Shown here in pieces: positions 57,894-64,000 of a stretch of 64,000 nucleotides of DNA. Location: the NCBI RefSeq assembly GCF_032854445.1, contig NC_088306.1, positions 30,849,764 to 30,913,763 on the forward strand. Reading direction: 5' to 3'. The translations under genes were made by a program, and so were the position numbers. How positions within the stretch are numbered: position 1 is the stretch's first letter; every line of letters starts with the position of its first letter. The DNA is from Liolophura sinensis. Lineage: Eukaryota > Mollusca > Polyplacophora > Chitonida > Chitonidae. Below the pieces are notes generated by a model that saw only the letters and a list, made by a program, of their open reading frames with translations, did not search any database and had not been told where the DNA came from.

Positions 57894-59289
57894 AAAGGGA
57901 AGTTGACAGCTATGATAAGCGGCAAAAAACCTATACAATTAAGGTTTAATTTTCCACTCTAATCCAGGCTATTTCTGTTAATAGTGTTATTGGCGGAGGG
58001 ATTTGTAAGCATAAAGTTAGATTTCGAAAATAAGCCGCTTTCAAGCGTCCGTAATTTTCGTTTCACGTTCTGTCTCCCACTACTGGTATGTAGATATGCA
58101 CCATTACCATATAATAGATTCGCTTAGCCAACATTAATGGAAATGCGCTGAAGATGTTACAAGTCAAATCCGTCAATGCCCGCATAAAGTGCAACATCTA
58201 TCATTGTTTCCAGGATTGTCTTGAGAGATAATTAATGCATTGGCGGTTATTGGTTAAAATCACGGATATAAAATATTGCGCGCGAAAACAATACAAAGAA
58301 AAAATAGATATTTCATATGTTCTGAAACAGTACATTGCTATGGCTGAACGACAAGAAATGTGTGTTTCTTTCTTTGTTACAACTGAATATAATTATAATG
58401 ATAACTGGTCACTCGACAGGCGGAACAGAAAAAGACGTATAAATTACAAGGTGTAGAAACTTGGTTCTCACGTCTTTATTTGCGATCGTCATAATGTTTC
58501 TAAATTTCAAAAAAATGTGCTGTTACACGACAACAGCTGATGATACTGATCAATAAACTGAAACACATCTTTTTTAACAGGAACTTGTCTCAGTACAATC
58601 AGGTCTTTGACACCACATGTTTTGGTACAATTGTCTCTGTTTTCATTGTAAAAGAATGTTTTGCAAAGGCTGGTGTACGAAGCACGGTTTCCTGCTTCTA
58701 CTCAGTGTCTGTAGAATTGTTCCATTTTCAGGTGTCTGATTACCTCGATGATTTCACCCACGTCTTTCTTCTCCCACTGATGTCACAATGCATTTTGAGG
58801 ATGGGGCACGACATAAGTGAATACACGTTTGTTTGTGACAGACAAAACTTGTTAGGAGGTGCTGAACAAAAAGATGTAGAAAACTTCAAGATTTATATTC
58901 TATCAGAACCAATGGCCCAACAGTGATTAGTCTCTTTACAACAATACTGTATTGGCATCGACAATGATTGTCACGCTAGGTGGGGATAATTTCCGTAAAG
59001 TAGTATTTTTACACCAAGGATATTGTCAACTCACTAAAAGAAAACACTGACTTTATTCGATCTAATTCTTATAAAATTATATGCCTTTACGTGCATGGAC
59101 AAGTACAAGGTGTCTATGGACAGCAGCTGTCTAGAAAGACATTTGGATGCATCTGTACAGATATCTTAATGGACCACTTTGTCTATGTCTGATATGTATG
59201 TTGCAAGTCTTGGGCTGGTTCAAACCAGGAATGTAAAGCCACTGTTAACATTTCACGCCGTTATTTATGGATGCACCAACATTTTGTCG
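57894..59289. other. Spacer with one unidentified open frame
   Basis: Unique AT-rich DNA between LINE copy D and a Naiad fragment. It contains a 73-codon basic open stretch (58235-58456) and the 128-codon one listed separately. No repeat recognised. Confidence 0.4.
58540..58926 (+). CDS. Hypothetical open frame, 128 codons
   Basis: The longest open frame in this spacer: mixed composition, several cysteines and aromatic residues, no signal peptide, no domain I recognise, and a hydrophobic stretch near the middle (FTHVFLLPLMSQCIL). No start context or splice partner can be judged. It is not like Naiad or LINE proteins here. It may be an exon of an unknown gene, a relic, or chance; I would not rely on it. 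Confidence 0.2.
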   Translation: MILINKLKHIFFNRNLSQYNQVFDTTCFGTIVSVFIVKECFAKAGVRSTVSCFYSVSVELFHFQVSDYLDDFTHVFLLPLMSQCILRMGHDISEYTFVCDRQNLLGGAEQKDVENFKIYILSEPMAQQ

Positions 59290-59511
59290 CATGTAACTTT
59301 CTCATTCACTCAACGGTATGTTGATGATCTGCTGGCTTTAAACAATACATATATACCAAATTCTCTGCAAGATAGTTTCACACCCTTCTGGATTTTAACG
59401 AAGCCACAAACTCTCCAGATAGTATATCTGATCTAGATCTACATTTTCTATAAAAGAGAAAAACGGTTTCCTCTCGATCAGATATTTTAATTTTGACACC
59501 CCCTCTATCTT
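59290..59511 (+). mobile_element. Naiad RT fragment with catalytic motif C
   Basis: SFTQRYVDDLLALNNTYI matches 13755-13800 of copy 1, here with the usual Y-V-D-D. Next, DILTKPQTLQ-like text in shifted frames corresponds to LDLKKTTDSPDG, ending near TTTTAATTTTGAC. It abuts LINE copy E at about 59511. Confidence 0.8.
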
Positions 59512-60224
59512 TTATCATCCGTTCCATAGTCTCACAGACACAGCTGGTAAGAGCTATGGGATTTGTAATTAGACAGATCAGTATGATCCTTACGCAGTAT
59601 GAGAACCGGGATAATACACGCATGCCTTCATGACGGTGTAAGATTACCAGTTATCCAAATATTAGAAACTAATTCCAAAAGTCTCAAGTGATTCAGGTGG
59701 TAAATGGTTCACAAACTTTTAATATATGTTATCAGGACCACAAGCAGTATCTTGTGCCTTTTTAATGCAGTTTTACGTTTGTTATAGTCTTCTAAATTTT
59801 TAGAGGTAAACGGTAAATGAATTGTCTCCTTCTGGCTTAATATGTTTGGAATTCTGAAGAATAATTCTCAAAGGATTTCTTACAAATTGTCTCAGCTAAT
59901 TTATTAGCTATATCAGGTGGAGAAGTTAACAGATTACCAACATCTTTCAAATGCTGAACTTTGGCCTCATTTTGGACTTCTGCTTTGTTGTTTTTGCCCT
60001 TAAGTTTCGGACCCATGTTTCAGACCTTAGGCATGGTGTCTTTGACGTAATTCCCGAAACAAAGTTCCACCAACAAGATCATCTCCTTGAACTCAAGCAA
60101 TTGACGAGCTTTAGCTTTAAAAATACAAACCTGGTTATTGTAAGTAGGACAATGGTTGAGTCTGCGTTCAACATTTTCTCCGGCCTTTATGGCTTTACAA
60201 CAGTCATGGTCGTACAAGGGTTTA

Positions 60225-60460
60225 GCGGGGCCTCCTCTAGCGCAGCGTAATAACCCAGGACCGTCTCACCAATCCGGTCTCTGTGAGTTCAGGTCCAGCT
60301 TACGCTGGTTTCCTCTAAGGCCGTAAGTGGGAAGGTCAACCTGCGGATGGTCGTGGGTTTCCCGCAGTTCTGCCCGGTTTCCTCCCACCGTAATGCTGGC
60401 CGTGGTCGTATAAGTAAAATATTCTTGAGTACGGCGTAAAACACCTATCAAATAAACGAA
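60225..60460 (+). mobile_element. SINE (family 2) lacking the A box
   Basis: GGGGCCTC is followed directly by CTCTAGCGCAGCG, so about 20 bp with the A box, present at 41450-41470, are deleted; the B box region (GTGAGTTCAGGTCCAGC) is kept. Flanked by ACAAGGGTTTA / ACCAGGGTTTA (60214-60224, 60461-60471) as target duplication with one mismatch. Inside LINE copy E. Confidence 0.9.
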
Positions 60461-60744
60461 ACCAGGGTTTACTTTTACAGTTTGGATTCGTTGAGGTCGT
60501 AGGGATAGATTTATCGGCAGTCCGAAAAAGCAGCTCATTAAATTTTAATATAGGATTCTGTGCTGTATTGAAAGTCTCTAGGGTGACATCAGCCTCACCG
60601 AACATGCAATCTGCTTTATCGAATTTCCACCTAGCCACACGTTCTAAAGAATCAGAAGTGATATGCTCTAGGACAAAAGGGAAATAGTCACTACCAAAAA
60701 AATCTTACGCACCTTCCAACAAAAAGCAGGGAGAAGTGATGGAT

Positions 60745-60983
60745 GTATTTATTTATTTGATTGGTGTTTTACGCCGTACTCAAGAATATTTCACTTATAC
60801 GACGGCGGCCAGCATTATGGTGGGAGGAAACCGGGCAGAGCCCGGGGGAAACCCACGACCATCCGCAGGTTGCTGGCAGACTTTCCCACTTACGGCCGGA
60901 GAGGAATCCAGCATGAGCTGGACTTGAACTCACAGCGACCGCATTGGTGGGAGGCGCGCTAACCGACCGAGCCACGGAGGCCC
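60745..60983 (-). mobile_element. SINE (family 2), reverse orientation
   Basis: TATTTATTTATTTGATTGGT as reverse-complemented tail, complete body, and the head GGGGCCTCCGTGGCTCGGTC on the minus strand. A deletion of about 20 bp lies between the B and A box regions (GGTGGGAGGCGCGCTAACC). Inside LINE copy E; target duplication unclear. Confidence 0.92.
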
Positions 60984-62149
60984 CTCTGTGATAGATCGAT
61001 AGCACAATAAGTGCCATGACTCGCATGTAACTAGGCATTAGAACCATCATTGAAATCACACAGTTCCACCATAGATAAGATGTCTTCCACTATCCTGATC
61101 TTATTTATATTATTACTGCCCCATAGGCAGTTATGGGAACAAAATTCTCCCAATATAAAAGGTTTTGGCAATTGCTGTATTAAATTATATAATGTGTAAC
61201 TTGAAAGCTGACAAAAAAGTATTCGGGGCAATATACACTGAGCACAATGTGATTCTTTCAGACAATGAAACACGAACGGCCACAGCCTGAAGCTCTGTAT
61301 CCAGAGCAACAGATCTGAATAATGTTGCTATTTATGCAGATAAAAGTGCAGCCTGCAGTTCGCTCTTCTTCCTTTACAGAAGTGCTGTATAATGAATAAT
61401 TTTTAGTTATTCTACCTTATTCATGTCTTCAGGTGAGTTTCCTGAAGAAAATTTCCTTAAAAGAATGGCAATAGCATTTAATGATTGAAATAGCTGTGTT
61501 ATTTCAGTAAACTTTACCTTCAGACCTTGATACTTCAACCGTATAATTTTGACATATATAGACATTATGGAGGAAGACGTATAGAAGATTTATCTTTATG
61601 TTTGGACCGCGGACGATCGACTTTCTTGGAGATCGACTGGAAGATCTCCCTGGTGCGGGTGATGTATCCATCACATCCGCATCCGATGTCGAAGGACCAA
61701 CGTCCTCCAAAGATTCAAACATATTAAAAGTTTGGACAGGGTCCCTAGTGGCCTTAGCTCTCTGTGGCCACTGGGTTTATTAATATTATTTTGATGTTTG
61801 TTTTCGGTTTTTTTTCGCATTTTGTCTTTTAGAGGCATTTGGTTAAAGTTTATCAGTTTGTTCGGTACTATTTAGTGGTTTTATTTGTTGTATTGACGTA
61901 GTCTGGGTTGAGCAACAATTAAGCGCAGGTTGAGTAGAACATAAGTAGAACTAGTCCAAGAAGTTTGTTTAGCAACATATGTTACTCGCTTGAACACATT
62001 GGCAAACGAAGTCTGCAGTGAAGTATTTGAGGGTCACACCAACTTACCAGCCTCCTGATACGTTATATTGTTTGTGAGTTTTAGACTTATTATTTGGTTT
62101 TCCTTATGGAGCAATGGACAGTCTTGCAGACAACTTTTATGCAGATCAG

Positions 62150-62672
62150 CATGTCATGTGTAACATCATGGCTGGCACCTCTGGTAGTACACCCTTACAT
62201 ATTAATTGGAAAGAAGTAATCGTCCGTTACTTTTTGAACCACAGTCTGTTCGATTAAGGTTTATAACGCTCGTCATTTTCAAACTGTATCTAATACCGTT
62301 TAACCTGGGGCTAGGGGCCGTAAAGGCTTATTACATCCGCATGATACCTTTATGAACAGTTGCAATCAAAGCGCGAATAAGTTGCCTTGTTTAACTGTAA
62401 TTTGACCTGGAACTCATTCATGGACTACGAATTTGAACTATAAAATGGAATGCATGCCTGGAATATTCATTGTCTGCCCGGCATCATTGAAAACTTATGA
62501 CCGCTTCTCTCCTGTGTTGGCTTTATTTCCTATTTGTATAACTTCTTACAAAACCAGTGTCTTTGCGACCTAGGGTTAAACGTTGTTTTGGAAATGGATC
62601 TTGCGATTATCGACTTGGAACGCCGTTTGCAAACTACGATTGATATACGAATGTCGGACATGACGCTTATAT
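62150..62672 (+). repeat. 5' pseudo-LTR of Naiad copy 2
   Basis: Matches 14330-14864, the 3' region of copy 1, from ATGTCATGTGTAACAT to GACGCTTATATTT. It would supply the promoter of the downstream frame. No hammerhead ribozyme core (CTGATGA ... GAAAC in register) was seen, as reported for Naiads. Confidence 0.8.
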
Positions 62673-62741
62673 TTTTTACCTGTGCATGTCCCGATTCTGC
62701 TGGTGGTCTCTGCGCGACGAGGCCTCTGCACAATTATACCA

Positions 62742-63746
62742 ATGACTGTGAATTACAATAACATGTATATCACTAACGCTGGGAATAGTGGTGCATGTTC
62801 CCAGGGCGAGTCAATAAATGATTCGTTTGCATTAAGACCCATTTCCATCCAAATATCGGACATGTTTGAGAACATTAAACAAGGTATTTCCACCAAACCG
62901 AGTTCTATCCAGCTGAAGGACTCTTTGACACTGAATTCCAAAAGCAAACATTTAACTATTTCCAATGTGGACATACCAATTGTCTTACATGTCCGTCATT
63001 TGACATGTCCGTCATCTGACACATTCGCCACTTTTATTTCTTCACTGAATGGTAAATGTTATACTGTTCATTCCTACGTTAACTTAAGTTGTATTGCCTC
63101 CATCTGTATTTACTTGGTAACATGCAGGAAGTGTGGTCAGCAATATGTTGGAAAGACCAGCCAGAAACTACATCTACGGGTGAACGGGCACCGTAAGTCC
63201 GTGCGCAAGAGACAAATGCTAATAGGCAAGCATTTCTCTCTTTCCGACCATGACGGGGACCATTTCAGCATTCAAATAATAGAATCGGTTTATCCATCAG
63301 CAAATGAGACAGATGTCGAATTTGAACGTAAAATCCATGACCGTGAGCTTTTCTGGATGCTAGAGATTGGTTCAGTCTTCCCATATGGGCTGAATGATAA
63401 CGTTATGGGTATCGGCAATGTAACATCTAGTCAACCGCATGACTCCATCGTAACAAATTTATTCAAATACCATAAACGTAGACCTCGGAGTCATGGTAGG
63501 AGGAAGTTCAGTAGAAACATGATTCACAAACACGTTACAGTTAGCTATTTAGTAGGATTGTCGTATGACACCAATAGCATGCATGCTCTACGCACAGTAT
63601 TTTATGCACTGGCACTGAATTTGCCAAAACAGATAGTTCAAGACGTATCCTATAACATACACAATTTTAATGTTCCACCTCACACTTTGTACGTCTGTGT
63701 CAAGACATATCGTGTTTTGAAACCCAACACAATCGACTTTTCCTAA
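62742..63746 (+). CDS. Naiad N-terminal GIY-YIG endonuclease region, 334 aa open
   Basis: The ATG at 62742 is the first in a frame open from 62682. After a Ser/Asn-rich leader (about 80 residues) comes HLTCPSSDTF and the GIY-YIG nuclease: CIYLVTCRKCGQQYVGKTSQ, with the two motif tyrosines at residues 124 and 135 (YVG 135-137), the conserved arginine in LHLRVNGH, and a downstream GKHF-HD-H region. EFERKIHDRELFWM carries the likely metal-binding glutamate. The CRKC and following histidines fit the CCHH pattern of Penelope endonucleases. It would nick target DNA for RT priming. The stop at 63744 reflects a one-base frameshift near 63730, since the continuation YLGRGLDLINLPRIF is in the next frame. 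Confidence 0.87.
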   Translation: MTVNYNNMYITNAGNSGACSQGESINDSFALRPISIQISDMFENIKQGISTKPSSIQLKDSLTLNSKSKHLTISNVDIPIVLHVRHLTCPSSDTFATFISSLNGKCYTVHSYVNLSCIASICIYLVTCRKCGQQYVGKTSQKLHLRVNGHRKSVRKRQMLIGKHFSLSDHDGDHFSIQIIESVYPSANETDVEFERKIHDRELFWMLEIGSVFPYGLNDNVMGIGNVTSSQPHDSIVTNLFKYHKRRPRSHGRRKFSRNMIHKHVTVSYLVGLSYDTNSMHALRTVFYALALNLPKQIVQDVSYNIHNFNVPPHTLYVCVKTYRVLKPNTIDFS

Positions 63747-64000
63747 AGATAAAGTATTTAGGCAGAGGCCTTGATTTAATTAACCTACCACGCATCTTTC
63801 ATGAACCTGATGTTCGTAGTGCTGTGCCTAATTATTTTAATATCCAAGAGCCACCTTGCATATCCTATGAGTATACAAAGCCTATCGCTTCCAAAATTTT
63901 CAATTATTCCCAGGCCTTCAAGGAGTTCGATTTGGCGACGTATACTTCTGGCGGCTATAATTGTGATTGTGAATCCTCAGTTTTTACCTACGACAAATGT
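63747..64000 (+). pseudogene. Naiad linker with CxC motif (continues past the window)
   Basis: After the frameshift the reading KYLGRGLDLINLPRIFHEPD and AVPNYFNIQEPPCIS runs to the window end. It contains C-D-C at 63962-63970, the short CxC domain that joins endonuclease to RT in Naiads. The Cys codons are TGT, not TGA. The base run where copy 1 lost a T (12413-12417) is one longer here, so this copy is in frame there. Confidence 0.82.

Larger units (their letters stand above)
59512..62135 (-). mobile_element. I/Nimb-like LINE, copy E, internal part
   Basis: Read leftward: ORF1 end at 62130-61560 (decayed zinc region, then DVMDTSPAPGRSSSRSP near 61640), endonuclease at about 61550-60990 (TLCSVYIAPNTFL-like, QQLPKPFIL, LWGSNNIN), linker, and RT start at 59600-59512 (LTSCVCETMERMI), where it stops. 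Two SINEs are inserted. Many stops. The right end joins the Naiad pseudo-LTR at about 62140. Confidence 0.75.
62150..64000 (+). mobile_element. Naiad-type Penelope-like element, copy 2, cut by the window end
   Basis: 5' pseudo-LTR (62150-62672), then an N-terminal GIY-YIG endonuclease frame and the CxC linker; the RT continues outside the window. The linker is about 95% identical to 12255-12425 of copy 1. Endonuclease in front of RT is the permuted order that defines Naiad/Chlamys elements among Penelope-like elements. Confidence 0.88.

Overview
The window is animal nuclear DNA. It is intergenic and repeat-dominated: two single-exon rhodopsin-type GPCR genes are the only recognisable host genes, and almost everything else is retrotransposon, SINE or minisatellite. 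Two tRNA-headed SINE families recur. One ends in a (CACT)n-like tail and resembles the V-SINE/RUDI type of molluscs. The other has a conserved region ending in a GTAAAACACCAATCAAA-type tail. With Naiad-type Penelope elements, a Gmr1-type LTR element and I/Nimb-like LINEs, they point to a marine lophotrochozoan, most likely a mollusc or similar. This assignment is inference.

Layout. 1-2439: 71-bp satellite. 2.8-3.5 kb: SINE plus a Naiad 3' fragment. 4.2-8.9 kb: three minisatellites leading to GPCR gene 1 (9056-10144). 11.3-17.8 kb: a 5'-truncated Ty3/gypsy element with the Gmr1 order PR-IN-RT-RH-LTR. Its integrase is split by a Naiad retroelement (12255-14864), which itself carries a SINE with a clean target duplication. 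18.9-22.5 kb: minisatellites, a Naiad relic and SINEs. 23440-24506: GPCR gene 2, a paralogue of gene 1 with one frameshift. The two genes also share upstream DNA. 25-30 kb: a Tc1 relic, a MITE candidate, copies of the GPCR2-upstream module and an inverted pair of Naiad pseudo-LTRs. 30.5-39.5 kb: minisatellites, including a 45-bp array with a 135-bp higher-order period and a 1.9-kb array of 43-bp units. 39.6-40.2 kb: an unidentified CpG-rich island. 40.2-62.1 kb: at least five copies or pieces of an I/Nimb-like LINE (APE endonuclease, RT, RNase H, C-terminal zinc finger), one nearly full length but frameshifted (48.7-54.6 kb), plus a dead Tc1 transposase and several SINEs. 62.15-64 kb: start of a second Naiad, with a 5' pseudo-LTR, an open N-terminal GIY-YIG endonuclease reading frame and the CxC linker, cut by the window end.

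The most interesting points are: (a) the two Naiad copies together show the permuted EN-CxC-RT order of this recently recognised Penelope clade, with pseudo-LTRs; (b) the gypsy-type element has integrase upstream of RT; (c) the GPCR pair has an unusual NVxxY motif and lies in duplicated blocks, in which different minisatellites expanded in different copies. I did not recognise any wholly new system. Most transposon reading frames are broken and are given as pseudogenes. Element boundaries are by-eye estimates, good to about 10-30 bp except where target duplications are given.
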